From the NCBI GenBank assembly GCA_031274365.1, contig JAISQF010000011.1, positions 1 to 64,000 on the forward strand: a DNA stretch of 64,000 nucleotides. Reading direction: 5' to 3'. A program made the translations under genes and the position numbers. Of the stretch, positions 38,940 to 47,983 are shown one piece after another. Source of the stretch: Elusimicrobiota bacterium (GTDB taxonomy: Bacteria; Elusimicrobiota; Endomicrobiia; Endomicrobiales; Endomicrobiaceae). Every line of letters begins with the position of its first letter. Position 1 is the first letter of the stretch. A model generated the notes under the pieces. That model was not told where the DNA came from, ran no database searches, and saw only the letters and a list, made by a program, of their open reading frames with translations.

Positions 38940-39731
38940 ATGGATTTAAGATTAGACGGAAAAGTCGCATTGGTGACGGGCGCCGCTTACGGAATAGGAT
39001 ACGCTATGGCTAAAGCTTTGGGAAAAGCGGGCGCTAAAATAGCGTTTAATTGCAGAGATAAAAAACATTTGGACGACGCTTTGGCTCTATATAAAAAAGA
39101 CGGGATTGAAGTTAAAGGTTATATCTGCGATGTCACAGACGAGGTCGCTGTCGGCAAAATGATTGAGGATATAAAAAAGACATTGGGATCGGTTGATATT
39201 CTGGTCAACAATGCCGGGATTATAAAAAGAATCCCTATGCACGAAATGAGCAAAGCCGATTTTGAGCAAGTTATAGATATAGATTTAATCGCTCCTTATA
39301 TTATGTCAAAAGCCGTTCTCGGCGATATGATGAAAAAGGGCGCGGGAAAAATTATCAATATTTGCTCGATGATGTCGGAACTTGGGCGCGAAACTGTCAG
39401 CGCTTATGCGAGCGCAAAAGGCGGCCTTAAAATGCTTACGAGAAATATCGCTTCGGAATATGGAGAATACAATATTCAATGTAATGCAATCGGCCCGGGC
39501 TATATAGCCACTCCTCAAACCGCTCCGCTAAGAGAAAAACAAGCCGACGGATCAAGACATCCTTTTGATAAATTTATTATTTCAAAAACCCCCGCGGCAA
39601 GATGGGGAAATCCCGAGGATTTGGAAGGACCTATTGTCTTTTTAGCTTCGAGCGCTTCGGATTTTGTCAACGGTCATGTCTTGTATGTTGACGGTGGAAT
39701 TTTGGCTTATATAGGAAAGCAGCCTAAATAA
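38940..39731 (+). CDS. SDR, gluconate 5-dehydrogenase / 2-deoxy-D-gluconate 3-dehydrogenase type
   Basis: 263-residue classical SDR with TGAAYGIG, NNAGIIKR, Ser in ICSMMSELGRETVSAYASAK and a C-terminal YVDGG. The stretch KIINICSMMSELGR and QCNAIGPGYIATP match Ga5DH (IdnO) closely; KduD is a near relative, and kduI occurs two genes later. It interconverts gluconate and 5-ketogluconate or 3-deoxy ketouronates. AAAGGAGG lies 7 bases before the ATG; an intrinsic terminator follows, closing the operon. Confidence 0.85.
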   Translation: MDLRLDGKVALVTGAAYGIGYAMAKALGKAGAKIAFNCRDKKHLDDALALYKKDGIEVKGYICDVTDEVAVGKMIEDIKKTLGSVDILVNNAGIIKRIPMHEMSKADFEQVIDIDLIAPYIMSKAVLGDMMKKGAGKIINICSMMSELGRETVSAYASAKGGLKMLTRNIASEYGEYNIQCNAIGPGYIATPQTAPLREKQADGSRHPFDKFIISKTPAARWGNPEDLEGPIVFLASSASDFVNGHVLYVDGGILAYIGKQPK

Positions 39732-39749
39732 ATTGTATCGGTTAAAATC

Positions 39750-39791
39750 GCAACGGTTTTCTTTATTCTTATAAAGAGCCGTTGCTTTTTT
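39750..39791 (+). terminator. Intrinsic terminator closing the catabolic operon
   Basis: GCAACGG (39750-39756) and CCGTTGC (39779-39785) form the outer stem, extended inward by CTTTAT/ATAAAG, and a T6-T7 run follows immediately (39786-39791). Confidence 0.85.
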
Positions 39792-39810
39792 ATAATAGGC
39801 GTGCTATCAT
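39782..39810 (+). promoter_or_regulatory. Candidate lepB promoter overlapping the terminator
   Basis: TTGCTT (39782-39787), 17-nt spacer, TATCAT (39805-39810). The -35 box shares bases with the right arm and T run of the preceding terminator. Confidence 0.4.
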
Positions 39811-39874
39811 TAGCAATGTGTTTCTTTAAACGACGTCAAAATAATAAGAGCAGTAAATAAAACGGGAGATAACA

Positions 39875-40636
39875 ATGGAACTTAAACTATTTATAATTGG
39901 AATAGCTTTTCTTATTATCGCTATCGCTATGAAAATTTTTAGAAGGATAAAATACTATAATGCCGCTCCTTCTGTTTTATGGTCAAAAACTTATTCTTTT
40001 GTCGATACTGTTTGGACAGCGCTTTTGATAGCGTCGATTATAATGTATTTGTTTATTCAGGCTTTCAAAATTCCGTCGGGAAGTATGCGCAACACTTTGC
40101 TTGAGGGCGATCATCTTTTTGTCAATAAATTTATTTACGGTTTTCATATTCCGTTTGCCGACGGGAAAAGATTTTTTCCTCTGACAAAAATTAAGAGAGG
40201 GGATATTGTTGTTTTCCAAGCGCCTCAATCCGCTTTGTCTAATGAGGAAAAAGCGGCGGGATTAGAAAAAGATTTTATAAAAAGATGCGTGGCTGTTGCC
40301 GGAGACACAGTTGAGGTAAAAAATAAAAAATTATTTATCAACGGCATAGAGCAGGAGGAAAATTATGTAATTCACGACGATTCCACTTCATATCCCGAAT
40401 TTTCGGCAAGAATTTTAGATTATCAAAATTCATGGGAGAACGGATTTTTTGTCTCAATTCCCGTTAGAGATAATTTTGGTCCTGTAATTGTTCCCGAGGG
40501 ATATTATATGATGATGGGCGACAATAGAGATTATTCTTTTGACAGCAGATTTTTCGGGCCAGTTCCCGATAAACTTATAAAAGGCAAGGCTTTATTTTTA
40601 TACTGGCCTTTATCAAGAATGAGAATTATAAAATAG
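39875..40636 (+). CDS. lepB: Signal peptidase I
   Basis: 253-residue membrane serine protease that removes Sec signal peptides. Catalytic Ser70 in FKIPSGSMRNTL, general base Lys136 in DFIKRCVAVAGD, and box E GDNRDYSFDSRFFGPV. Two N-terminal hydrophobic segments (about 4-20 and 43-63) anchor it. It interrupts the sugar-acid genes between the IdnO-type SDR and kduI. CGGGAG precedes the ATG. Confidence 0.93.
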   Translation: MELKLFIIGIAFLIIAIAMKIFRRIKYYNAAPSVLWSKTYSFVDTVWTALLIASIIMYLFIQAFKIPSGSMRNTLLEGDHLFVNKFIYGFHIPFADGKRFFPLTKIKRGDIVVFQAPQSALSNEEKAAGLEKDFIKRCVAVAGDTVEVKNKKLFINGIEQEENYVIHDDSTSYPEFSARILDYQNSWENGFFVSIPVRDNFGPVIVPEGYYMMMGDNRDYSFDSRFFGPVPDKLIKGKALFLYWPLSRMRIIK

Positions 40637-40687
40637 TTTTTGTCTGATATTTTTTAGTTAAATAGTATTTTAGAAAAGGAGATTTTT

Positions 40688-41530
40688 ATGATAATAAATA
40701 TTGAGGAAAGATGGGGAACTCACCCAAACGACGTTAAGTATTATGATACGGAGGAATTGCGCGAAGAATTTTTATTTGAAAATATTTTTGCAAACGACGA
40801 GATAAATATGGTTTATACGCATAATGACAGATTGATAATCGGCGGAGCTTTACCGTCGAAAGAAAATCTTAAATTGGAGACAACGCCGTTGATACGTTCC
40901 GATTTCTTTTGCCAACGACGAGAGGTTGGAATAATTTGTATTGAAAATACGGGGATTGTTTCGGTTGACGGAAAAGATTACGAGCTTTCTTATAAAGACG
41001 CTCTTTATGTCGGCAGAGGAGCAAAAGATATTATTTTCAAAAATGCTGATAAAAATAAACCCGCTAAATTTTATTTTGCTTCGTCGCCCGCTCACACTCA
41101 ATATCCAACTGTGAAAATCACGGATAAAATGAGAGTGGTTAAAGAATTGGGGGAAGCAAAAACAAGCAATGAAAGAACTTTGAATCAATTGATTTTAAGC
41201 GAAATTATTCCGTGCTGCCAATTGCAAATGGGTATGACGGAAATTCATACTGGAAGCGTGTGGAATACTATGCCGCCTCATACGCATTCTCGCAGAATGG
41301 AGGCTTATTTTTATTTCAAGGTTCCTAAAGATCAAGCGGTTTGTCATTTTATGGGAGAACCTCAGGAAACGCGCCATATTTTTTTGACAAATGAGCAAGC
41401 GGTAATATCTCCGTCTTGGTCGATACACAGCGCGGCGGGAACGAGCAATTACACTTTTATTTGGGCAATGTGCGGGGAAAATCTTGACTATAACGATATG
41501 GATACTTTCTCCCCTGATAAATTGAAATAG
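40688..41530 (+). CDS. kduI: 5-dehydro-4-deoxy-D-glucuronate isomerase
   Basis: Isomerises 5-keto-4-deoxyuronate to 3-deoxy-D-glycero-2,5-hexodiulosonate in pectin and uronan breakdown. 280 residues, the usual size, with cupin metal ligands H198, H200, E205 (PPHTHSRRMEAYFYF) and H247 (WSIHSAAG), matching E. coli KduI H196/H198/E203/H245. AAAAGGAG lies 7 bases before the ATG. The substrate of the neighbouring KduD/IdnO-like SDR would be its product. Confidence 0.93.
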   Translation: MIINIEERWGTHPNDVKYYDTEELREEFLFENIFANDEINMVYTHNDRLIIGGALPSKENLKLETTPLIRSDFFCQRREVGIICIENTGIVSVDGKDYELSYKDALYVGRGAKDIIFKNADKNKPAKFYFASSPAHTQYPTVKITDKMRVVKELGEAKTSNERTLNQLILSEIIPCCQLQMGMTEIHTGSVWNTMPPHTHSRRMEAYFYFKVPKDQAVCHFMGEPQETRHIFLTNEQAVISPSWSIHSAAGTSNYTFIWAMCGENLDYNDMDTFSPDKLK

Positions 41531-41559
41531 TTAATTTTATTATTCATTTAAGGTGAAAA

Positions 41560-42144
41560 ATGAAACGGAGAAAATCTAAAATTATTAGACAAACAAATGA
41601 GACAAATGTAAAAGTTGAAATAAATTTGGATAAAGCGGACAAGCCAAAGATTTCGACTGCAATACCTTTTTTGAATCATATGCTTGAACTTTTTGCTTCT
41701 CATGCCGGCGTATCGCTTAAGATTGAAGCAAGCGGCGACACTTGTATAGACGATCATCATCTTATGGAAGACGTCGGCATAGTTCTCGGCAAAGCGATAA
41801 AAGAATCTTTGGGCGATAAAAAAGGAATAGCTCGTTACGGGCATGTTCTTTTGCCGATGGACGAGGCTTTAAGTTATATTGCTTTGGATTTATCGGGGAG
41901 ATTTTTTCTAAGCTATGAAGTCAAAATAAAATTTCAAAAAACAGGTTTTAACTACGATTTGATTGAGGAGTTTTTTTACGCTTTGGCGTCAAACGCTTTA
42001 ATGACATTGCATATAAAAATGATTAGAGGAAGAAATAATCATCACATAGCCGAATCTATTTTTAAGGCTTTCGGACGCGCTTTTAGACAAGCTATAGCTC
42101 TTAGTAAAAATAAAACCATACCTTCCACTAAAGGGATACTATGA
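41560..42144 (+). CDS. hisB: Imidazoleglycerol-phosphate dehydratase
   Basis: Histidine biosynthesis, step 6. 194 residues, the monofunctional form, with the two manganese-site repeats FLNHMLELFASHA / DDHHLMEDVGIVLG and HIKMIRGRNNHHIAESIFKAFGRAFRQA. No other his gene is nearby. Its stop overlaps the ligA start (ATGA), suggesting translational coupling with an unrelated housekeeping gene. Confidence 0.93.
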   Translation: MKRRKSKIIRQTNETNVKVEINLDKADKPKISTAIPFLNHMLELFASHAGVSLKIEASGDTCIDDHHLMEDVGIVLGKAIKESLGDKKGIARYGHVLLPMDEALSYIALDLSGRFFLSYEVKIKFQKTGFNYDLIEEFFYALASNALMTLHIKMIRGRNNHHIAESIFKAFGRAFRQAIALSKNKTIPSTKGIL

Positions 42145-44228
42145 ACGACGTAAAAAAGCGCATCGATGATTTGAGAAAAGAAATCGAAAAACATAACGAT
42201 CTCTATTATCAAAAAAGCGCGCCGATAATTTCCGATTCTCAATATGACGTTTTAGTAAAAGAACTTGAAAAATTAGAAAAAGATTATCCCGAATTTGCGT
42301 CAAAAGATTCTCCCGTTCGAAAAGTCGCGGGAGTTGCGTCGTCGTCATTTGCTCAAGTCAAACATTGCGTGTCAATGCTGTCTTTGGATAATAGTTATTC
42401 CAAAGAGGATATTCTTAAATGGTATGAAAGAACGGTTAGAAATTTGGGGCAAAAAAAAGATTTGAATTTTATAATCGAACCTAAAACGGACGGATTGAGC
42501 GTTAGTTTGGTTTATAAAAAAGGTATTCTTGAGACTGCGGCAACGCGCGGCGACGGAGAAACGGGAGAGGACATTACTGAAAATATCAAAACTGTTTTTG
42601 ACATTCCTCATAAACTTTCGTCTTGGATAAAAGACGCGGATTTATTTGATCTGAGAGGGGAAGTTTATATGGACAAAAAAGATTTTGATACTATCAATGA
42701 GGAAATAGAAAAGTCGTCGGGACAAAAATTTGCCAATCCCAGAAATGCCGCAAGCGGTTCTCTAAGACAGAAGAATCCTCAAATCACCGCAAAAAGAAAA
42801 TTAAAGTTTCTTGTTCATACTTTTGGAAAAATACAATTTTATAGAGAATTTATCTTAAATTCAAAAAAAGAAAAATCAAATGATTTATTAAATGTTTCTT
42901 CCAAATACGGATTGCAAATACGTGAAAACGGCGACTGTTTTTTTGCGGAGCAAATTCAGTTTTTAGAGTTTTGTAGATATTCCGGTTTCAAACTTCAAAA
43001 CGGCATTTGCTTATGCAAAACTTATAATGAAATTCTCGACGTTATAGAAAATATGACGCAAAACAGAGAAGATTTTGCTTATGAAATAGACGGTCTTGTG
43101 ATAAAAGTAAATCAACAAAGTTATCAAGCTCAGCTTGGAAATACAAATAAAAGTCCGCGCTGGGCAATAGCTTATAAATTCCCCGCAAAACAAGCGCTGA
43201 CAAAAATAAAAGAAATACGCACTCAAATTGGACGAACCGGAGTTGTCACTCCGTCGGCGGTTTTAGAGCCGGTGGCTCTATCGGGGGTAACGATTACTCA
43301 TGCGACATTGCATAATTTTGACGAAATAGAAAGATTAAATGTAAATGAAGGGGACGAAGTTTTAATAGAAAGAGCGGGCGAGGTGATACCTAAAATTTTG
43401 AAAGTCGTCAAAAAAAATAGCGGCGGTTATTTTAAGCCTCCTCAATTTTGTCCGTCGTGTAATAGCAAAATAATTAAAGAAAACGAGCAAGAGGTCGCAT
43501 ATCGCTGTATAAATCCGGAATGTCCCGCGCAGTTTAGACGACATTTGATTCATTTTGTGAGCAGAAACGCTATGGATATAGACGGATTTGGCGATGTTGT
43601 GATAGATCAATTACTTTCTAAAAAAAAATTAAAAATTCTCGCCGATATTTACGCTTTAACTTTTGACGATTTTTTTGAGCTTGAACTTTTTGGACAAAAA
43701 AAAGCGGACAATTTAATTGATGCTATAAATGCAAGCAAAAGCAGACCTTTGAATAAAGTTTTATTTGCTCTTGGTATTCGGCATGTGGGGCAAAAAGCTG
43801 CTGAAGTATTGGCAAAAAGATTTAAGAATATGGACGCTCTGTTTAATGCCGGAATTGACGATTTTTTGAAAATAAATGAAGTAGGGGAAACAATCGCTCA
43901 GTCTGTAACGGATTTTTTTAGCGAGCCTGAAGTCCGCGCGACGGTGGATGCTTTGATTTCTGCCGGCGTAAATATGACGGAGCCGGATTCTGATTTGGAG
44001 GGTTCTCAATTTGAAGGAATGGCTTTTGTTTTGACGGGCGAACTTTCAAAATGGACAAGAGAGGAAGCAGCTGAAATAATTAAAGCGCGCGGGGGGAAAG
44101 TTATATCGGCCGTAAGTAAAAAAATTGATTTTGTTTTGGCGGGGGAAAATCCCGGCCAGAAAATCGACAAAGCTAAAGAGCTTGGAGTTAAAATTATAAA
44201 TGAAAATGAATTTGAGAATATGATTTAG
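42141..44228 (+). CDS. ligA: NAD+-dependent DNA ligase
   Basis: 695 residues with the full LigA domain order: Ia and adenylation domain (AMP-Lys115 in KTDG), OB fold (EGDEVLIERAGEVIPK), four-Cys zinc finger (CPSC ... CINPEC, about 434-457), helix-hairpin-helix region and a C-terminal BRCT domain (about 615-693, GMAFVLTGELSKWTREEA). Seals nicks in replication and repair. Confidence 0.95.
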   Translation: MNDVKKRIDDLRKEIEKHNDLYYQKSAPIISDSQYDVLVKELEKLEKDYPEFASKDSPVRKVAGVASSSFAQVKHCVSMLSLDNSYSKEDILKWYERTVRNLGQKKDLNFIIEPKTDGLSVSLVYKKGILETAATRGDGETGEDITENIKTVFDIPHKLSSWIKDADLFDLRGEVYMDKKDFDTINEEIEKSSGQKFANPRNAASGSLRQKNPQITAKRKLKFLVHTFGKIQFYREFILNSKKEKSNDLLNVSSKYGLQIRENGDCFFAEQIQFLEFCRYSGFKLQNGICLCKTYNEILDVIENMTQNREDFAYEIDGLVIKVNQQSYQAQLGNTNKSPRWAIAYKFPAKQALTKIKEIRTQIGRTGVVTPSAVLEPVALSGVTITHATLHNFDEIERLNVNEGDEVLIERAGEVIPKILKVVKKNSGGYFKPPQFCPSCNSKIIKENEQEVAYRCINPECPAQFRRHLIHFVSRNAMDIDGFGDVVIDQLLSKKKLKILADIYALTFDDFFELELFGQKKADNLIDAINASKSRPLNKVLFALGIRHVGQKAAEVLAKRFKNMDALFNAGIDDFLKINEVGETIAQSVTDFFSEPEVRATVDALISAGVNMTEPDSDLEGSQFEGMAFVLTGELSKWTREEAAEIIKARGGKVISAVSKKIDFVLAGENPGQKIDKAKELGVKIINENEFENMI

Positions 44229-44240
44229 ACAAGGTTTAGA

Positions 44241-44966
44241 ATGAATAAAAAAAATGAAATTATTTTTCAGGATGAAAATTTTATAGCCGTTAATAAAGAG
44301 CCGGGGATTTGCGTTTTTTGTTCAAAAGACGATTTTGACGATAAAAATAATTTGAAAAATATAATTGAGCAAAGCGTAAATCAAGAATTGTTTATTGTCT
44401 CTTCATTGGATAAAGACAGCTCGGGTATTGTGATTTTTGCAAAAAATGAAAATAGCGCGGAACTTTTAAGAGAGCTTTTTAGAGATGGAAAAGTTTTAAG
44501 AAAATATATAGTTTTGCTCTCGGGAACTTTAGAAAACGACGAGGAAATTATCGAGAAAAAAGTTTTAATCTCAAGAGATGAAATTCAAATTATGCCTTAT
44601 GGCCAGAGAGTTGCCGTTAAATATAAAGTTATGGAAAAATTTAGAGGTTATACTCTAATCGAGGCATATCCTCTAACCCAAATTAAAAGACAAATAAGAC
44701 TGCTTTTTTGGAGCATTGGAAATCCTTTGGCTATAGATAAAGAATATTCAAGCGGCGAGCCTATATTTTTATCATCATTTAAGCGCAATTATAAAATGAA
44801 AGAGGGCGTTAAAGAAAAACCGATTATTTCAAGATTGACTTTGCATTGCTCTGAAATAGAATTTGAAATTCCAAAGTTAAGCGATAAGAAAAAATATAGT
44901 CTCAAAGCTCAAATGCCAAAAGATTTTGAAATAACAATTAAACAAATGAGGAAGTATTATAGATAA
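44241..44966 (+). CDS. RluA-family pseudouridine synthase, divergent
   Basis: 241 residues. The catalytic motif reads SSLDKDSSGIVIFAK (about residues 54-68): the nucleophilic Asp and SG are kept, but the usual H-R before L-D is S-S. The second motif LTQIKRQIRLLFWSIGNPLAIDKEY replaces the usual T-G-R-x-H-Q-I-R. It may modify an rRNA or tRNA uridine with altered specificity. Twelve bases after ligA and two bases before priA. Confidence 0.75.
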   Translation: MNKKNEIIFQDENFIAVNKEPGICVFCSKDDFDDKNNLKNIIEQSVNQELFIVSSLDKDSSGIVIFAKNENSAELLRELFRDGKVLRKYIVLLSGTLENDEEIIEKKVLISRDEIQIMPYGQRVAVKYKVMEKFRGYTLIEAYPLTQIKRQIRLLFWSIGNPLAIDKEYSSGEPIFLSSFKRNYKMKEGVKEKPIISRLTLHCSEIEFEIPKLSDKKKYSLKAQMPKDFEITIKQMRKYYR

Positions 44967-44968
44967 AA

Positions 44969-46978
44969 ATGACAATATTAGAAGTGGCCGTTCCTATCCC
45001 AATAAACAAAACATTCCATTATTTGTCCGCACAAAATATTATACCGGCTGATATTATAGGCAGGAGGGTGAAAGTTCCTTTCGGTCAAAGAAAGCTTATA
45101 GGTTATGCTTTGAGAGAAGTTAACGATGTAAATAATTTGCAAAATAAATCTAATTTTAAGTTAAAAGAAATTCTTGAAGTAATCGACTGCGAGCCTATAA
45201 TTTACAGAGAAAGTATCGAGCTTGCAAAATATATGTCTGAAAACTATATATGCTCAATCGGCGAAGCTGTCTCGTCAATTATTTCCCCGTCAATGAAAGC
45301 GCCTAAACGTATTTCTAAAAAAAAAGCCGCGCCTTATATCATTTCGTCCGAAAGTCCTTTGTTAAATTCATATCAGCAAAATGCCGTTGATTTAATATCT
45401 CAATCGATATTAAATTATACAAATCCGCAAAAAAATAATTTTCTAATTCATGGAGTGACGGGTTCGGGAAAAACTGAGATTTACTTAAATTGTATAGACT
45501 TTGCGATTAAAAACGGTAAAAGCGCGATAATGCTTATTCCTGAAATATCGCTTACGGCGCAATTTGTGGAAACGGTGACAAAAAGATTTGGCGATATTGT
45601 AGGGGTTTGGCACAGCGGAATAAGCAATATTGATAAATACAAACTTTTTTGCAAATCTCTGCATGGAGAAATCAAAATAATGCTCGGCACAAGATCGGCA
45701 ATTTTTGCGCCTTTTAAAAATATAGGGATTATTGTAATTGATGAGGAGCACGAAGACACTTATAAGCAAGAACAAAAACCGTCTTATGACGCGAGAGAAA
45801 TAGCTTTTTGGAGAGGGGAATATCACGAAGCATCCGTAGTTTTGGGTTCGGCCACTCCTTCTTTAGAAACGTATAAATCGGCTTTGGAAAATAAAATGAC
45901 TCTCATAAAATTGCCGGAGAGAATAGACAAAAAAGATATGCCAAATATTGAGATTATATCTTTGAAAAATAGATTAAAAGCAGGCGGTTTATTGCTTTCG
46001 GAAACAGTTGACGCTTTGTCAAAAACTTTGGCGAGAAAAGAACAAGCCATAGTTTTTCTAAACCGCAGAGGTTTTTCCACTTCTTTAATGTGTAAGAATT
46101 GCCAGACTGTTTATCAATGTCCAAATTGTTCAATATCTATGGTTTATCACAGCAAGCCCGCGAGTTTGCGTTGTCATTATTGCGGTTATGTTAAGAACTT
46201 GCCGGCAATATGTCCCGAATGTAAAAGTAAAGAGATAGCGGTTTTTGGCAGAGGAACTCAAAGGGTTGAGGATGAATTGAATAAACTTTTCCCATCGGCA
46301 AAAATTTTTAGATTGGATAAAGACACCGCTTCATTAAAAGAAAATTACGGCAAAGCGTATCATGGCATAAAAAACGACGAATACGATATACTTTTGGGAA
46401 CTCAAATGATTGCCAAAGGTTTTGATTTTCCGAGAGTTTCTTTAGTATGTATTATAGACGCCGACACATCTTTGTATTTGCCGGATTTTAAGTCTGCTGA
46501 AAAAACATTTCAAATTATTACTCAAGTTGCGGGCAGATGCGGCAGGGGGAAAACACAAGGAAACGCTATTATTCAAACATCCCGTCCGGAACATTACGCT
46601 ATAAAATATGCAAAGACTCATGATTATGAATCTTTCTATCAAAAAGAAAATAGTAAAAGACAGGCTATGTTTTATCCGCCGTTTTGCGATATTTCAAAAA
46701 TTGTTATAAAAAACAAAGATAATGACAGGTGCGAAATTGAGGCTGATAATTTAATAAAAATTCTCGAAAATATAGCTGAACAAAACAAATTGAATCTGAA
46801 ATTGTTGGGGCCGGCGCCCGCATATATTGCCAAACTTTATAATGTTTATCGCCAGCATATAATTATAAAAGGTATGAGAAAAGAGATTTTAAGATTGATG
46901 GAGCTTTCGGGGGAATTTAAGAAAAAATTTTCGGACACGCAAATAGGGATAGAAATGTCGCCGTCGAACTTAATTTAA
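44969..46978 (+). CDS. priA: Primosomal protein N' (replication restart helicase)
   Basis: 669 residues: an N-terminal DNA-binding domain, helicase core with Walker A GVTGSGKTEIY (about 162-172) and DEEH box, then two zinc-binding clusters (CKNCQTVYQCPNC, CHYCGY...CPEC) inserted before motifs V/VI (GTQMIAKGFDFPRV, QVAGRCGRG). PriA reloads DnaB at collapsed forks. The short N-terminus starting MTILEVAVPIPINKTFHY is typical. Confidence 0.93.
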   Translation: MTILEVAVPIPINKTFHYLSAQNIIPADIIGRRVKVPFGQRKLIGYALREVNDVNNLQNKSNFKLKEILEVIDCEPIIYRESIELAKYMSENYICSIGEAVSSIISPSMKAPKRISKKKAAPYIISSESPLLNSYQQNAVDLISQSILNYTNPQKNNFLIHGVTGSGKTEIYLNCIDFAIKNGKSAIMLIPEISLTAQFVETVTKRFGDIVGVWHSGISNIDKYKLFCKSLHGEIKIMLGTRSAIFAPFKNIGIIVIDEEHEDTYKQEQKPSYDAREIAFWRGEYHEASVVLGSATPSLETYKSALENKMTLIKLPERIDKKDMPNIEIISLKNRLKAGGLLLSETVDALSKTLARKEQAIVFLNRRGFSTSLMCKNCQTVYQCPNCSISMVYHSKPASLRCHYCGYVKNLPAICPECKSKEIAVFGRGTQRVEDELNKLFPSAKIFRLDKDTASLKENYGKAYHGIKNDEYDILLGTQMIAKGFDFPRVSLVCIIDADTSLYLPDFKSAEKTFQIITQVAGRCGRGKTQGNAIIQTSRPEHYAIKYAKTHDYESFYQKENSKRQAMFYPPFCDISKIVIKNKDNDRCEIEADNLIKILENIAEQNKLNLKLLGPAPAYIAKLYNVYRQHIIIKGMRKEILRLMELSGEFKKKFSDTQIGIEMSPSNLI

Positions 46979-47635
46979 GGGAAAATCCATGTGAGATTTT
47001 TCAATTACTTTTTTCATCTATTTACTTTTTCGTCAGGTTTTATCAAAAATATTAGCATGATATTTACCACACAATATGTTAACAACTTCTGCGTAAGTAG
47101 CAAAACAATACTCAATAAAAAACTTCAAACTATCAAAATAGATTACGAAAATACTAATAAATTACCACGGTTAAAATCATAAAAAATCAAAAAAATTAAA
47201 TTTTTACACATTAAAGAAAGGCTAAAAACTCTTAAAAAACGCAAGAAAATCTTATTATTGTTTTGCCGATAATTGAAATTATGTTAAGTTGATGAAGGGA
47301 AGTCTTGGGTTTCAACATTGAAGTGAATAAGTATGTTTTTAATGATTTTCATTGATATTCAATATAATATAAATCTGATTTAATATTTCATTTTAAGATT
47401 TATAAATTAGCACTCACAAAATTCTGAATAACTTTTTTATTGTGTATAATCTTATTCATTTTAATGATTGGTTAATTGATTTCGACTCAGGCAAAAAAAG
47501 CAGCTATACCTTATTATAATAAGATATAACTGCTTGATGGATTTTTGGCTTGTTTTTAAGAAATCTTGCTGTGATATTTGATAAGTATTAAATTGGATGG
47601 ATTGTGTCTAATAAATTTTCCCCTTATCCCCCTTT
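46979..47635. other. 657-bp gene-poor AT-rich gap after priA
   Basis: No convincing gene. A 63-codon GTG frame at 46991-47182 lacks a good ribosome binding site and has a random-looking Phe/Asn/Lys composition. The only structured feature is the long palindrome at 47499-47534. Confidence 0.6.
47499..47534. terminator. 36-bp palindrome, possible terminator of the small membrane gene
   Basis: AGCAGCTATACCTTATTA (47499-47516) and TAATAAGATATAACTGCT (47517-47534) pair at 16 of 18 positions with no loop bases. An A7 run precedes it on the plus strand, which becomes a T7 run after the hairpin on the minus strand, the direction of the gene at 47636-47824. Confidence 0.55.
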
Positions 47636-47824
47636 TTATTTTGTCAAAAATAAAATCAATATGACAATAAAAGCAGATAAAGACACTATGAATAGTATTA
47701 ATATTAAATTCAATTTCTTTTTAAGAGATTTTATTTCTCTTTCTAATTCTTTTTTGTCAGCAATTTCCTCTAATGATGACAAAATCGCGGGCAAGACAGA
47801 AAGAATAATTTTTATAATATTCAT
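47636..47824 (-). CDS. Small single-span membrane protein, unknown
   Basis: 62 residues: an amphipathic N-terminus (MNIIKIILSVLPAILSSLEE), a charged Lys/Glu heptad stretch (about 20-38) and a hydrophobic C-terminal helix (about 40-60, Leu/Ile/Val/Phe). GGAGG six bases before the ATG supports it; the overlapping plus-strand frame has no ribosome binding site. The plan resembles a small holin-like or transporter-modulating protein; no family recognised. Divergent from cstA with 159 bp between. Confidence 0.65.
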   Translation of the reverse strand: MNIIKIILSVLPAILSSLEEIADKKELEREIKSLKKKLNLILILFIVSLSAFIVILILFLTK

Positions 47825-47926
47825 ATAAAACCTCCATTTTTTATAAACGACTTGAATTTAATTGCAAAAATATAATAGGATTTCATCAGTAAAAATAAAA
47901 GAAGTATATTTTCTATATTATACCAC

Positions 47927-47952
47927 ATATTACACCAAAGAAGATGTAATAT
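47927..47952. promoter_or_regulatory. Operator-like inverted repeat upstream of cstA
   Basis: Perfect arms ATATTACA (47927-47934) and TGTAATAT (47945-47952) with a 10-nt spacer, 31 bases before the cstA ATG and next to AT-rich -10-like sequence. The symmetry suits a dimeric regulator. Confidence 0.5.
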
Positions 47953-47983
47953 GAAATTTGATAGTCAAAAGGAGGAGTAAAGT

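Noticed and set aside
46991-47182. 63-codon GTG frame after priA
   Set aside because: No convincing ribosome binding site and random-looking composition in an AT-rich gap.
47604-47828. Plus-strand frame overlapping the small membrane gene
   Set aside because: Lacks a ribosome binding site, whereas the opposite strand has GGAGG and a coherent helix/coiled-coil/TM plan.
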